Shown here piece after piece: positions 8,501-18,213 of a stretch of DNA of 56,578 nt (position 1 is its first letter; every line of letters starts with the position of its first letter). A program made the translations under genes and the position numbers. A model generated the notes under the pieces. The model was not told the DNA's origin. It worked only from the letters and a program-made list of their open reading frames with translations, and made no database searches. Origin of the DNA: Glycomyces tenuis DSM 44171 (GTDB lineage: Bacteria; Actinomycetota; Actinomycetes; Mycobacteriales; Micromonosporaceae); the NCBI RefSeq assembly GCF_000427885.1, contig NZ_ATYW01000009.1, forward strand, positions 126,062-182,639. Reading direction: 5' to 3'.

Positions 8501-9235
8501 ATGAACATCCCCCATGAGATGCCGCCCGAGCTGCCCCGAGGCGACGGCAGAACTCCCGAGATCGAAATCCGCTGGAGAGTCGCGACGCCCGCGAGCTCGA
8601 TGTTCGAGCCCACCGACGAGCTGGTCCTGTGCTGCCTCGACCAGACCACGTGGCGGCCGGTCACCCACCAGCGCGTCATCGGTCTCGGACTGGCCGCGTG
8701 CGTCATGGGACAGCTGCTGGCCGCCCGCCAGGTGCACCTGGTCGACCGGTCGATCGTCATGTCCCACTCCGCGCAGGCGCCCACCATGGTGATGCCGCTC
8801 GAGGTCTGGGAGATGGTCAAGGCCGAGCACACCGCCCAGCAGGTCAAGACCTGGCTGCTCTTCCTCGCGGAGCAGGGCATGGGAACAGGCCTCTTCGTCC
8901 GCGTCACCGAGCGCATGGCCTCCCGAGGGCTCGTCGCGATCGACCGCAGAGGCCGACGCGGTCGACGCACCGCCTACTTTCCCGCCGACCCGTCCGCCGC
9001 GGCGTGGCCGCTGGTCCGGATCAGGCAGGGCATCAAGCGCGACGCCCTCGAAGGTCGGGACGCGTTTCTGGCGGGCCTCTTGGCGCGCATGGGTTTCGAG
9101 CCGCTTCTCACCGACAGCGGCGCCGACCGGACTCGACTCGACCGAGCGATCCGCGCCATGGAGATGCCCATGCAACAACTCCTCACACATCTCGACGTCC
9201 TCGTCGGCCAGGCCGCAATGACGAGGCGCTTCTAA
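8501..9235 (+). CDS. GOLPH3/VPS74-like (GPP34) family protein
   Basis: This is a 244-aa mostly helical protein with the GPP34 pattern. An early hydrophobic ELVLCCLDQTT helix and a Gly-rich GLGLAACVMGQLLAARQVHLVDR segment come first. Then follow VTERMASRGLVAIDRR and a tail of paired helices. Eukaryotic relatives bind phosphatidylinositol-4-phosphate at the Golgi; actinobacterial ones are common but of uncertain role, probably membrane-lipid association. GAAAGG lies directly upstream of the ATG at 8501. The APC permease follows after 23 bp, probably in the same transcript. Confidence 0.75.
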   Translation: MNIPHEMPPELPRGDGRTPEIEIRWRVATPASSMFEPTDELVLCCLDQTTWRPVTHQRVIGLGLAACVMGQLLAARQVHLVDRSIVMSHSAQAPTMVMPLEVWEMVKAEHTAQQVKTWLLFLAEQGMGTGLFVRVTERMASRGLVAIDRRGRRGRRTAYFPADPSAAAWPLVRIRQGIKRDALEGRDAFLAGLLARMGFEPLLTDSGADRTRLDRAIRAMEMPMQQLLTHLDVLVGQAAMTRRF

Positions 9236-9258
9236 TACCTGAAAGAAGGGATACTTCC

Positions 9259-10764
9259 TTGTCCTCCACCTCTCCGCCCCAGATCGGTTCGATAGCCGAT
9301 CGCCTTGCCGCCGATCGTCTCGGAGTCATGGGGCTGCTGCACTTCTCGCTCACCGCAGCCACGCCCCTGACCGTCATCGCGGGCGTCACCGTCACCGGAT
9401 GGGCGCTCACCGGGCAGATCGGCATACCGGTCGCCTTCGCCGCCATCGGCGTCGTCCTGGTGCTGTTCTCAGTCGGCTACACCACCATGGCCCGCCACAT
9501 CTCCAACGCGGGCGCCTTCTACGCCTTCGCGGCGAAGGGCGTCTCGCCGACCGTCGGCGTCGGCGCCGCCCTGATCGCGTTGGTCGCCTACACGGGACTG
9601 TCGCTCGGCCTGTACGGCCTGGTCGGCGTGGCCGCCGCACCGCTCATCGAGAGCTGGACCGGCTGGGCCGCGCCCTGGTGGGTGCCCGCCGTCGGCCTGT
9701 GGCTGCTGGTCACCGTGCTCGGCACCCGCGCCGTCGATCTCAACAGCAAGTTCCTCGCCGTCCTGCTGAGCCTGGAGATGGCCATCATCGTCGTCTTCAG
9801 CGTCTCGAACCTCGGCCACCCCGTCGAGGGCACCCTCCACTTCGATGCCCTCGACCCCACCCTGTTGTTCACCTCCATCTCCGGTGCGCTGCTGGTACTC
9901 GGATTCCTGGGAATGGTCGGCGTCGAGATGCCGACCGTCTACTCGGAGGAGACCAAGAACCGCAGGCGGACGGTGCGCATCGCGACCGTCCTGGCGATCC
10001 TGATCCTGGCCGTGCTCTACACGATCGCGTCGTGGTCGATGACCGTCGCCGTCGGCCCGGACAACATCGTCCAGGCCGCCCGCGAGATGGACCTCGGCGT
10101 GTTCTTCATGCTCATCGAGGAGCAGATGGGCGCCACCATGGCCACCATCGCGGAGGTGCTGCTGGTGACCAGCGTCGTGGCCGCCGCGATCTCCTTCCAC
10201 AACACGGTCGCCCGCTACACGTTCGCGCTGGGCCGCGAACACGTCCTGCCCGCCGCCCTCGGCGCCACCTCGGCCCGCACCGGAGCGCCCATGCGGGCCT
10301 CCCTGGTCCAGTCCGCGATCGCCGCCGTCGTCCTCGTCATCTACATCGCCGCCGACCTCGACCCGCTGGTGGACCTGTTCTACCTGTTCGGCACCTCCGG
10401 CGGTTTCGGCATCCTGGTGCTGGTCACGCTCGTCTCCGGCGCCGTGGTGAAGTACTTCTGGCGGAACCCGCGCGGCGAGACCGCCTGGAACACCCGTCTC
10501 GCCCCGGCACTGTCGACGGTCCTCCTCATTGCCATCACCACGATGGCGATCGTCTCGTTCGCCGACCTGCTCGGCGTCGGCCCCGATTCACCGCTGCCCA
10601 CGGCGGTGCTCGTGATCTACGCGGCCGTGGCGGCCATAGGCATCACCTGGGGCCTGGTGCTGCGCAGCGCCAAACCGGAGCTGTACGCGCGGATCGGCAC
10701 TGGCCCGGACGCCGTCATGGAGGAGACCGCACCCGAACCCGCCGAGGCCGGTGATCGACCGTGA
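9259..10764 (+). CDS. APC superfamily amino-acid/amine permease
   Basis: This 501-aa protein has about 12 hydrophobic segments in the APC arrangement: early LTAATPLTVIAG, then a helix-3 GAFYAFAAKGVSPTVGVGAALIA-like stretch, and EMPTVYSEETKNRRRTV at the usual cytoplasmic loop between helices 6 and 7. The TTG at 9259 has AGAAGGGA seven bases upstream. The open frame continues upstream inside the GOLPH3-like gene but is shadow there. Its stop overlaps the next gene by GTGA. Substrate specificity cannot be read; amino acid or amine uptake or exchange is inferred from the family. Confidence 0.88.
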   Translation: MSSTSPPQIGSIADRLAADRLGVMGLLHFSLTAATPLTVIAGVTVTGWALTGQIGIPVAFAAIGVVLVLFSVGYTTMARHISNAGAFYAFAAKGVSPTVGVGAALIALVAYTGLSLGLYGLVGVAAAPLIESWTGWAAPWWVPAVGLWLLVTVLGTRAVDLNSKFLAVLLSLEMAIIVVFSVSNLGHPVEGTLHFDALDPTLLFTSISGALLVLGFLGMVGVEMPTVYSEETKNRRRTVRIATVLAILILAVLYTIASWSMTVAVGPDNIVQAAREMDLGVFFMLIEEQMGATMATIAEVLLVTSVVAAAISFHNTVARYTFALGREHVLPAALGATSARTGAPMRASLVQSAIAAVVLVIYIAADLDPLVDLFYLFGTSGGFGILVLVTLVSGAVVKYFWRNPRGETAWNTRLAPALSTVLLIAITTMAIVSFADLLGVGPDSPLPTAVLVIYAAVAAIGITWGLVLRSAKPELYARIGTGPDAVMEETAPEPAEAGDRP

Positions 10765-11390
10765 ACGGCGTGATCATCGAGACCGGTCACAGCGGGCCGA
10801 GCGCACCCGTCGCCGACCGGGTCGCCGCGGCCTTCAACACCTTGGACGTCGCCGAGTGGCTCGTCCCCGACGACCCCGCGGAACGGCACCGGATCATGGC
10901 CGGCCAGTTCGAGATGCTCATCGGCCCCGCACTGGACGGACACGGGCATGTCGACGCCGGCGTCGACCTCGACGGCGGCCTGGTCGGCGTGGCCGTCTGG
11001 CTCGATTTCACCCGCGCCGACTTCCCGTCCCCGCCTTTCTACGACGAGCGGCTCGCGGAGCTGTGCGGTGAGCACCTGCCCCGGTTCCAGGCGCTCGACG
11101 AGGCGTTCGGACGCCATCACCCGGACCCGTCGGCCGAGCCGCACCTGCACCTCGCGTTCTGCGCCGTCGACCCGGCCCACCAGCGCAAGGGCCTCGGTGC
11201 GCTCCTGCTCCAGCAGGGCCTGGCGCGGCTCGACAAGAGCGGCGCCGCCGCCTATTTGGAGGCCGCGAACAAGCCGCTGACCGACTGGTACGGCAGGCAC
11301 GGCTTCGAGGGTCGCGGCGAACTCGTGCTCCCCGAGGGCCCCAGCATGTACCCGATGTGGAGGGCGCCGCACGGCGCGAAGTCGAACTGA
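10761..11390 (+). CDS. GNAT family N-acetyltransferase
   Basis: This is a 209-aa GNAT protein. The acetyl-CoA-binding motif is CAVDPAHQRKGLGALLLQQGL (Q/RxxGxG/A present as RKGLGA), followed by AYLEAANKPLTDWYGRHGF, the usual C-terminal strand-turn of the fold. The start is GTG overlapping the permease stop in GTGA, so translation is coupled. A possible reading is acetylation of the compound imported by the permease, but the substrate is unknown. A strong hairpin follows immediately. Confidence 0.85.
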   Translation: MNGVIIETGHSGPSAPVADRVAAAFNTLDVAEWLVPDDPAERHRIMAGQFEMLIGPALDGHGHVDAGVDLDGGLVGVAVWLDFTRADFPSPPFYDERLAELCGEHLPRFQALDEAFGRHHPDPSAEPHLHLAFCAVDPAHQRKGLGALLLQQGLARLDKSGAAAYLEAANKPLTDWYGRHGFEGRGELVLPEGPSMYPMWRAPHGAKSN

Positions 11391-11396
11391 ACCGGT

Positions 11397-11436
11397 CGTT
11401 GCGGGGCCGCCGCGCTTGCGCGGCGGCCCCGCAACG
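11397..11436. terminator. Strong hairpin terminator
   Basis: A perfect 18-bp GC-rich stem (11397-11414 with 11419-11436) around a 4-base CTTG loop lies seven bases after the GNAT stop. There is no T tract, as is usual in actinomycetes. It closes the GOLPH3-like/permease/GNAT unit and also faces the 3' end of the serine hydrolase gene, so it may act in both directions. Confidence 0.85.
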
Positions 11437-11501
11437 ATCGCCTCGTCGTGTGTCCAGCCGCCGCCTCGGCTTCGCGGCTTCCGGAGTGCCTGCGTCGCCG
11501 C

Positions 11502-12557
11502 TCATCGCAGTTGAGCGATGAGCCGCAACAGGAGCGGGTACGGAAGGCTGCGGGGGCGCATCTGGTTGACGGTGCCTGCGACGTAGAGGTCGCGTTCGGG
11601 GAGGTGGTAGAGCACGCTTCCGAAGGCGCCCGAGTGGCCGATCATCGCCGGGACCGGCGTGAGCGGTGACTGCCAGCGGGGGAGCTGAAACCGCATGATC
11701 CCGATGCCGTAGTCGATGGGGACGAGGCGCGAGAACACCGAGTTCCAGTGCGCGGTCATCTCGGCCAGGTACCGCGCGGGGAACAGCTTCCCTCCGATGA
11801 AGGCGCGGAGGAATCGCAACTGGTCAGGCGGCGTCGACACCATCGCGCCGTCGGGCGGGAACGAGGCGATCGTCTTCGGGATGCGCAGCGGTGTTCGGCC
11901 GTGCAGGATCGTCGCGACCTCGCCGTGGCGATCCAGCGTCCCAGGGGTGAACAGCCACGTGTCGCGCAAGCCGAGCGGTTCGGTGATCCGCTTGCGGACG
12001 GCCTGGTCGTAGCTGCCGGAGGTGAGCACCTCGATGACGCGTCCGAGCAGCTGGTAGTTGGTGTCGCAGTACTGCGCCCTACCCGGTGCCGAGGGGGCGA
12101 ATCGGCTCGGCATGCGCCTCGCCATCTCGATGAAGTCCTCGAAGGACCAGGCGGCGTCGGCGCGGAGCATGTCGCCCATGAAGGTGGTGCCGTCGGGGCG
12201 CTTCTGCTCGAAGTAGTCCGGTATCCCCGAGGTCTGCGACAGCAGTTCGCGCACCGTGACGGCCGCGCCGTGGTCGCGCCCCCCGTGCGTGTTCAAGCCG
12301 CGCATCGTGTCCTCGCCGAGCAGCTCCGCGGCACGGGTGTCGAGCGTCAGAGCCTCCTCGTCGCGAAGTTGCATGATCATCGCGACGGTGTACAGCTTGG
12401 TGATGCTGGCGATGAAGTAAGGCCGGGTCGCGTCCCCGTGGCGCCAGGCGAATCCGGTGGAGGGCTGCTCGATGGCGAGGCTCAGCTCCGACACTCCGGG
12501 CTTGGCGGCGTAGCGGGCCGCGATTCGATCGAGCCTGGTGGAGAGCGGCGAGGTCAT
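11502..12557 (-). CDS. Serine hydrolase of the beta-lactamase class C/penicillin-binding family
   Basis: This 351-aa protein has S51-I-T-K54 as the SxxK nucleophile motif. The second motif is Y-C-D in AQYCDTNYQLLG, where most relatives have Y-S/A-N, and the third is HSG in GHSGAFGSVLYH. No signal peptide is seen, so it is probably a cytoplasmic esterase or peptidase-like enzyme rather than a secreted beta-lactamase. Its ATG overlaps the stop of the upstream PadR gene (ATGA), so the two are co-expressed. The Asn-to-Asp change in motif two is a small oddity. Confidence 0.85.
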   Translation of the reverse strand: MTSPLSTRLDRIAARYAAKPGVSELSLAIEQPSTGFAWRHGDATRPYFIASITKLYTVAMIMQLRDEEALTLDTRAAELLGEDTMRGLNTHGGRDHGAAVTVRELLSQTSGIPDYFEQKRPDGTTFMGDMLRADAAWSFEDFIEMARRMPSRFAPSAPGRAQYCDTNYQLLGRVIEVLTSGSYDQAVRKRITEPLGLRDTWLFTPGTLDRHGEVATILHGRTPLRIPKTIASFPPDGAMVSTPPDQLRFLRAFIGGKLFPARYLAEMTAHWNSVFSRLVPIDYGIGIMRFQLPRWQSPLTPVPAMIGHSGAFGSVLYHLPERDLYVAGTVNQMRPRSLPYPLLLRLIAQLR

Positions 12558-13084
12558 GGCGTGATCCGTTCGAATCGTCGTTCGGTGGCGTCGAGCCACT
12601 CGAGTTCGGTCTTGGCGTGAGCGATGCCGTTGGCGAGCGTGGCCAGACGGAGCGTATGCCCGATCTCGCCGGTGTCCGCCGGGACGGCGATCGCCTCCAA
12701 GGCCGCCAGCTGCTCGCCCACTTCCCGTCGGCGGGCGTGCAGCAGTTCGCGTATCGCCTCCGGGCTCATCCTGCCGGCGAAGAACAGGCGCGCCAGGAAG
12801 GGTTCGCGCGTCGGCGGCGTCCGCAAAGGCGATGCGAGCCACCGGTCCAGTTCGGCCAGTCCCTGCTCGGTGGCGCTGTGGAGATGCAGGTTGGGGCGTT
12901 CGTCCTGCACCACGGTGCGGCGGGACGCCAGGCCGTCCTCCACCAGGCCGGAGAGGGTGCGGTAGATCTGCGACTGGTCCGCCGTCCAGAAGTGCCCGAC
13001 GCTGTCGTCGATGACCTTCTTCAGCTCGTAGCCGCTCATCGGCTGGATTGACAGGATCCCGAGGATGGCGTACCGGAGTGACAT
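12554..13084 (-). CDS. PadR family transcriptional regulator
   Basis: This 176-aa protein has an N-terminal winged helix of the PadR type (LRYAILGILSIQPMSGYELKK, then YRTLSGLVEDGLASRR) and a C-terminal helical dimerisation region of the Vir-like class (residues about 95-170). It is the first gene of a two-gene unit with the serine hydrolase. An AT-rich stretch with inverted ATATATG repeats lies directly upstream and is the likely autoregulatory operator. The effector is unknown; PadR proteins often sense phenolics or drugs. Confidence 0.9.
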   Translation of the reverse strand: MSLRYAILGILSIQPMSGYELKKVIDDSVGHFWTADQSQIYRTLSGLVEDGLASRRTVVQDERPNLHLHSATEQGLAELDRWLASPLRTPPTREPFLARLFFAGRMSPEAIRELLHARRREVGEQLAALEAIAVPADTGEIGHTLRLATLANGIAHAKTELEWLDATERRFERITP

Positions 13085-13102
13085 GGGAAGATGCTATCAC
13101 GA

Positions 13103-13138
13103 ATATATGTGCTGACCTATATGAGACAAGGCATATAT
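13103..13138. promoter_or_regulatory. AT-rich inverted repeats upstream of padR-like gene
   Basis: ATATATG (13103-13109) and CATATAT (13132-13138) form perfect inverted arms about 22 bases apart, with a further CTATATG between them. The island is strikingly AT-rich for this DNA and begins about 18 bases before the PadR start. It is probably promoter and operator for the PadR/serine hydrolase unit. Confidence 0.55.
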
Positions 13139-13316
13139 ACGGGTGCGGTGGACCCCGCTCGAACGGCGTTTCGGCGAGGGGCCCGTCAAGGCTTGAGCCG
13201 CCTTCGGCTTCCCTGTGCGGGGGAGAACGGTGCGACGGCCGCCCGCGGCGTCCACGAGGCTCACCGAGTACGGTCATCGGCTTCACGGATCGGCGCGCCG
13301 GTCGGCGGCGAGCCGG

Positions 13317-15425
13317 CTAGGCGGCGACGTCGTCGGTGCGCCTGGTCCAGCAGCGGTGGTCGGCGATCTGATCGGCGAACGAGTCGAGGAACGCGGTCGG
13401 CAGCTCGGCGCCGTGCGCCGTCGTGGTGACCACGCCCTGATCGACGACGGGGTCGGTCCCCTCGGCATAGGCAGTGCCGACGCGGGCCGCGCGCAGCACC
13501 TTCAGGCCCGCCCCGAACGCGGCGACGGCCTTGGCGTGCTTGTACGCCTCTGCCACGAAGTGAAGCGCTCGGCCGTCGCGGCCGAGCGCTTCGGCGCTGT
13601 CGGGCCCGCACGGGACGGCGACGGCGTCGTAGAGGACCGACGCCATGGTCGGGAGCGCCCGGTCGGCCTGGACGTCGTCACCGGCCCCGGCCCGAATGGT
13701 GCCGTCGGTGAGGCCGACGACCTCGGGGACGGCTCCCCGTCCGCGCAAGTCCTCGACGAGGCGGGCGAGCCCGGCGCCGTCGACGCCGTCCGCGGCGAGG
13801 ATCGCGATCTTCCGGGTCGCGACGTCGCGGACGCGGTCGGTGATCTGCGAGAGCGCCGGCGAACGCTGCCCGTGGTTGGGCCTGTCGGTCTCGGTCGGCG
13901 CCGGCACGCCGATGCCCGCGGCCACCCTGCGGGCGAGGTCGAGGTCGATGTGGCGCAGCTGCTCGACGACGCGGACGCGGATGTCGTGCCTGGTGACCTT
14001 GCCGAGTTCGAAGCGGTACGCGGCGACGATGTGCTCGGCCTCGACATCGGTCATGGAGTTCCAGAACAGCGCGGGCTGGCTGTAGAAGTCCTTGAAGCTC
14101 TCCGAACGCCTGCGGATCTTGGCGCCCTCGACCTTCTCGGCGTAGTGCGTGTAGGCGCCCTCGCCGCCCGGTCGCGGCCGGTCGCCGCTGATCGAGTTCT
14201 TGTTGTAGGACGTCTCCGAGGTGTGCACGCGGTGCTGGCCGTAGCCGTCGCGCTGGTCGTTGTGGACTTCGGCGACGGGCCGGTTGACCGGCAGCTGCGC
14301 GAAGTTGGGGCCGCCGAGTCGGATGAGCTGGGTGTCCAGGTACGAGAAGTTGCGGGCCTGGAGCAGCGGGTCGTTGGTGAAGTCGATGCCGGGCACGACG
14401 TTCGCGGTGTGGAACGCGATCTGCTCGGTCTCGGCGAAGAAGTTGTCGGGGTTGCGGTTGAGCGTGAGCTTCCCGACCGGCCTGACGGGGACCTGCTCCT
14501 CGGGGATGATCTTGGTGGCGTCGAGCAGGTCGAAGTCGAACGCGAACTCGTCCGATTCGGGGACGAGCTGGACGCCGAGCTCCCATTCGGGATAGTCGCC
14601 CGCCTCGATGGCGTCCCACAGGTCGCGGCGGTTGAAGTCGGGATCGGCGCCGGCCACCTTCTGGACCTCGTCCCAGATCAGCGAGTGCGTGCCGAGCTTC
14701 GGCTTCCAGTGGAACTTGACGAAGGTGCCGCGGCCGCCCGAGTCGACGAGGCGGAAGGTGTGGACGCCGAAGCCCTGCATCATGCGGTAGCTCCGGGGCA
14801 GGGCCCGGTCGGACATGAGCCACATGATCGCGTGGAGCGTCTCGGGCTGGAGCGACACGAAGTCCCACAGCGTGTCGTGGGCGGACGCGGCCTGCGGGAT
14901 CTCGTTCCGCGGCTCGGGCTTCACCGCGTGGACGAAGTCGGGGAACTTCACGCCGTCCTGGATGAAGAACACCGGGAAGTTGTTGCCCACGAGGTCGTAG
15001 TTCCCCTCCCGGGTGTAGAACTTCACGGCGAAGCCGCGCACGTCGCGGACGGTGTCGGCCGAGCCGCGCGAGCCGGCCACGGTGGAGAACCGCACGAACA
15101 CGGGCGTGGTCCGGCCCGGGTCGGTCAGGAAACCGGCGGTCGTGTAATCGGCCAGCCAGGAGTCGTAGGGCTTGAACTCGCCGTAGGCGCCCGCCCCGCG
15201 GGCGTGGACCACGCGTTCGGGGATGCGCTCGTGGTCGAAGTGAGTGATCTTCTCCCTGAAGTGGAAGTCCTCCATCAGGGTCGGGCCGCGCTCGCCGACG
15301 GTGAGCGCGTCGTCGGTGTGGTCGACGCGCACGCCCTGCTGCGTGGTGAGGGACTGGTCGTCGTCGACGGCTCTGACGGCGTCGAGCTGTTCGTCCTTGC
15401 TGTCGCGGGCGGCATCGTGGGCCAT
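13317..15425 (-). CDS. katE: Large-subunit monofunctional catalase (clade II, KatE/HPII type)
   Basis: This 702-aa protein has the length of large-subunit catalases. H74 in [12 protein letters not shown] and N148 in [12 protein letters not shown] are the distal-haem residues, and Y362 in [18 protein letters not shown] is the proximal haem ligand. After about residue 540 a flavodoxin/DJ-1-like domain follows ([19 protein letters not shown]), as in E. coli HPII. It converts hydrogen peroxide to water and oxygen. It appears monocistronic, with intergenic gaps on both sides. Confidence 0.95.
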   Translation of the reverse strand: MAHDAARDSKDEQLDAVRAVDDDQSLTTQQGVRVDHTDDALTVGERGPTLMEDFHFREKITHFDHERIPERVVHARGAGAYGEFKPYDSWLADYTTAGFLTDPGRTTPVFVRFSTVAGSRGSADTVRDVRGFAVKFYTREGNYDLVGNNFPVFFIQDGVKFPDFVHAVKPEPRNEIPQAASAHDTLWDFVSLQPETLHAIMWLMSDRALPRSYRMMQGFGVHTFRLVDSGGRGTFVKFHWKPKLGTHSLIWDEVQKVAGADPDFNRRDLWDAIEAGDYPEWELGVQLVPESDEFAFDFDLLDATKIIPEEQVPVRPVGKLTLNRNPDNFFAETEQIAFHTANVVPGIDFTNDPLLQARNFSYLDTQLIRLGGPNFAQLPVNRPVAEVHNDQRDGYGQHRVHTSETSYNKNSISGDRPRPGGEGAYTHYAEKVEGAKIRRRSESFKDFYSQPALFWNSMTDVEAEHIVAAYRFELGKVTRHDIRVRVVEQLRHIDLDLARRVAAGIGVPAPTETDRPNHGQRSPALSQITDRVRDVATRKIAILAADGVDGAGLARLVEDLRGRGAVPEVVGLTDGTIRAGAGDDVQADRALPTMASVLYDAVAVPCGPDSAEALGRDGRALHFVAEAYKHAKAVAAFGAGLKVLRAARVGTAYAEGTDPVVDQGVVTTTAHGAELPTAFLDSFADQIADHRCWTRRTDDVAA

Positions 15426-15541
15426 TGCGCATCTCCCCGTCGGCGCTCATGGTGATCGGGCGATCACCTCCATGCCCGTACACGGTAAACGGCCCAGGGC
15501 CGGGTCCGAGCCGTTTCGGGCCAGCCGCATGCGAGGGCCGT

Positions 15542-16501
15542 TCACCGGCCGCCGCTCTCGGCGTCGGCATAGGACACCTGCGTGAGTTCCTCGGAGACCC
15601 GCCAGATGCGCCGGGCGTCATCGAGGCCGCGAATGCGGGAGTAGAGCCGCTGCTCTCCAGGGGAGCCGCCCAGGTGGCCGGGCCCGCTCGGCCCGTAGAG
15701 CCGGCCGCTCCTGGCGGCGGGGGAGCTCGCGGCGTAGAGCGCCGGAAGCTGCGCGGTCTCGACCGTGCCGACGAGGATGCCGCGGGCCGACATGGCCCGG
15801 ATCACGCGCACGCCCATCGTGTCCTTCTCGCGCCCGACCTCGGGGCGGGCGGAGAGCAGGCTCGTCGGCGCGACCCCCGGATGGGAGAGGTTGCTCGTGA
15901 CGCCCCAGCCTGCGGCCCGCGACCGCCGGTCGAGCTCGAGGCCGAAGAGCCCGAGCGCGATCTTCGACTGGCTGTACGCGCGGAAGGCGTGATAGGACCG
16001 CTTCCAGTCGAGATCCTCCCAGTTGACGGCGTGCCGCCTCGCCGCGACGGAGATCTGCGAGGTCACGCGAGCCCGTCCGGCCCGCAGGAGCGGCAGCAGG
16101 CCCGCCACGAGGGCGAAGTGCCCGAGGTGGTTGGTGCCGAACTGCAACTCGAAACCGTCGGCGGTCGTCTGCCGGTTCGGCGGCGTCATGACCCCGGCGT
16201 TGTTGACCAGGATGTTGATCGGCCGGCCCTCCTTTCGCAGGGTCTCCCCGAGCGCCGCGACCGAGGCGAGCGAGGACAGGTCGAGTTCGCGCAGCGACAC
16301 GGCCGCGTCCGGGTGCCTGCGGCGGATCGCGGTGACGGCGGCCTCCCCTTTGCGCGTGTTCCGAACCGGCAGCAGCACCTCGGCCCCGGCCGCGGCCAGC
16401 CTCGCGGCGATGCCGAGTCCGATGCCGTCGCTTCCCCCGGTGACGACGGCGAGAGCGCCGGACAGATCGGGGACGGTGATGTCGATCGTTCTGCGTGGCA
16501 T
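15542..16501 (-). CDS. Short-chain dehydrogenase/reductase (SDR)
   Basis: This 319-aa SDR shows TGGSDGIG (cofactor-binding), NNAGVM, a Ser in [10 protein letters not shown] and the catalytic YSQSK. The C-terminal extension ([15 protein letters not shown] context) resembles retinol-dehydrogenase/protochlorophyllide-reductase-like SDRs. The ATG at 16501 has AGGAG about eight bases upstream. The gene is divergent from an XRE regulator across a 147-bp region carrying a long palindrome. Such XRE/SDR divergent pairs are common in actinomycetes; the substrate is unknown. Confidence 0.88.
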   Translation of the reverse strand: MPRRTIDITVPDLSGALAVVTGGSDGIGLGIAARLAAAGAEVLLPVRNTRKGEAAVTAIRRRHPDAAVSLRELDLSSLASVAALGETLRKEGRPINILVNNAGVMTPPNRQTTADGFELQFGTNHLGHFALVAGLLPLLRAGRARVTSQISVAARRHAVNWEDLDWKRSYHAFRAYSQSKIALGLFGLELDRRSRAAGWGVTSNLSHPGVAPTSLLSARPEVGREKDTMGVRVIRAMSARGILVGTVETAQLPALYAASSPAARSGRLYGPSGPGHLGGSPGEQRLYSRIRGLDDARRIWRVSEELTQVSYADAESGGR

Positions 16502-16569
16502 GGTTGCGCTCCTGAGTGTCGTGCCTGCTCCTCCATCGTCCAAGAACTCGGCCGCCGTCGTTCAGGGTC

Positions 16570-16604
16570 GCCGTATCCGGGGATCGTCGATCCGTGGATA
16601 CGGC
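16570..16604. promoter_or_regulatory. Long nested palindromic operator between SDR and XRE genes
   Basis: A 35-bp inverted repeat with 15 of 17 positions paired. The outer arms GCCGTATCC/GGATACGGC are at 16570-16578 and 16596-16604. The inner arms GGATC/GATCC surround GTC at 16581-16593. It sits in the middle of the divergent promoter region and is the likely site through which the XRE protein controls the SDR gene and itself. Confidence 0.7.
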
Positions 16605-16648
16605 GGTGATCAGGCGGTAGAAATGGGGCGGTATCCGAGGAGGCGCGT

Positions 16649-17491
16649 ATGGTGATCGACCGGACCGGGCTCGCGGAGTTCCTCCGGCGCCGTCGGGACT
16701 CGCTGCAACCTGAGGACGTCGGCCTGCCGCGCGGGCCGCGCCGCAGGACCAGCGGGCTGCGGCGGGAGGAGGTGGCGCAGCTCTGCCACATGTCGACCGA
16801 CTACTACACGCGGCTCGAGCGGGAGCGCGGCCCCCAGCCGTCCGAGCAGATGATCGCCTCGATCGCGCAGGGCCTCCGGTGCTCGCTCGAGGAGCGGGAC
16901 CACCTGTTCCGGCTCGCCGGACACAACCCGCCCGCGCGCGGCTCGGTCGGCGACCACATCGGCCCCGGCCTGCTCCGCATCCTCGACCGCCTGTGCGACA
17001 CCCCGGCGGAGATCGTCACCGAGCTCGGCGAGACCTTGCGGCAGACACCGCTCGGCGTCGCGCTGACCGGTGACACGACCGGCTACACCGGCCCGGCCCG
17101 CAGCATCGGCTTCCGCTGGTTCACCGACCCCGCCTCGCGTCGGATCTACCAGGCCGACGATCATCCGTTCCTGTCGCGCATGTTCGCCTCGGGCCTGCGC
17201 GAGGTGGTCACCATGCGGGGGCCGGGCTCTCGCGCCGCCCACCTCGCCGAACTGCTGCTGGCCCGCAGCGAGGAGTTCCGAAAGCTCTGGAGCGAGCACG
17301 AAGTGGGAGTCCGCCCCAAGGAGGTGAAGCGCTACCTCCACCCCGAGGTAGGCGCGCTGGAGCTGAACTGCCAGCGGCTGTTCGACCCGGACCACGGCCA
17401 CTCGCTGCTCGTCTACACGGCCGTTCCCGGCAGCGAGAGCCACGAGAAGCTTCAGCTGCTGTCCGCCGCCGGGGTGCCGACGGCCCGCTGA
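16649..17491 (+). CDS. XRE-type regulator with MmyB-like ligand-binding domain
   Basis: This 280-aa protein has an N-terminal HTH (about residues 8-85; RTSGLRREEVAQLCHMSTDYY is the typical recognition region) and a C-terminal MmyB-type domain (about 105-270, with GFRWFTDPASRR). In this family the C-terminal domain binds a fatty acid or other small hydrophobic ligand. It is divergent from the SDR gene, its probable target. The start is ATG at 16649. Confidence 0.88.
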   Translation: MVIDRTGLAEFLRRRRDSLQPEDVGLPRGPRRRTSGLRREEVAQLCHMSTDYYTRLERERGPQPSEQMIASIAQGLRCSLEERDHLFRLAGHNPPARGSVGDHIGPGLLRILDRLCDTPAEIVTELGETLRQTPLGVALTGDTTGYTGPARSIGFRWFTDPASRRIYQADDHPFLSRMFASGLREVVTMRGPGSRAAHLAELLLARSEEFRKLWSEHEVGVRPKEVKRYLHPEVGALELNCQRLFDPDHGHSLLVYTAVPGSESHEKLQLLSAAGVPTAR

Positions 17492-17551
17492 ACGAGCGCG
17501 AACGGACCGCCCCCGCGGTGTCTCGCCCGTCGGGCGGCAATGCCCTGGATC

Positions 17552-18133
17552 CTATGCGGGGACCGCCTGGCGGCGGGTGGTGATGACGGCCGACATCGTC
17601 GCGGCGAGGGCCAGTATGTATCCGGCGAAGAGCCATGAGGCGGGCCGCCAGTCGGTGATGGTGAGCAGCGTGATGACCGCGCCGATGCCGATGAGGGGGT
17701 AGAACATGACGTGCTCGGAGTGCGGGTCCCTCCACGCCTTGCGGACGGTGGGGACGGCGGCCGCGGCGTCGGCGAGGACCACGAACAGCACGGCCAGGCC
17801 GGTGTGGCCGAGTCCGAGCCAGGCGGCCAGGGCGACGACGGCGGTGGAGCCGCAGGCGAGGTCGAAGGCGCTGACCTTGACGGCGCCGTGACGGCTGAGG
17901 AACGAGGCGGTCAGGACGATCAGCGGGCTGATGCCGGCGCCGAGGGTCTGCACCGCCGGGAGCCCGATGCCGCCGTCGAGTTGGGCGAAGAAGCCGATGA
18001 GCGGCGCGGCCGCCCACAGGGACCAGGTGACGCGGTTGGGGCGGGCGCGCCCGGCCAGGGTGGCGCGAGCGTAGTGGACGCTGCCGAACAGCGACAGGAC
18101 CGAGCTGAGGAACACCCAGTGCGGATCGAGCAT
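17552..18133 (-). CDS. Multi-pass membrane protein of unknown function
   Basis: This 193-aa protein has about six or seven hydrophobic segments. It begins directly with a membrane helix and has a conserved-looking RPNRVTWSLWAAAPLIGFFAQ segment near residues 31-51. That segment is reminiscent of small PQ-loop/SWEET-like membrane proteins, but I cannot assign the family. It is separated by 80 bp from the 74-aa membrane protein upstream on the same strand, so both may share a transcript. Confidence 0.7.
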   Translation of the reverse strand: MLDPHWVFLSSVLSLFGSVHYARATLAGRARPNRVTWSLWAAAPLIGFFAQLDGGIGLPAVQTLGAGISPLIVLTASFLSRHGAVKVSAFDLACGSTAVVALAAWLGLGHTGLAVLFVVLADAAAAVPTVRKAWRDPHSEHVMFYPLIGIGAVITLLTITDWRPASWLFAGYILALAATMSAVITTRRQAVPA

Positions 18134-18213
18134 CCGTGAACCCTACGTGATCGTTCCTCTGGTTCCCTCCCGTCGCGCTTCTCGCCGTCCCGCCGACAGG
18201 GACGCGGCCCGGT

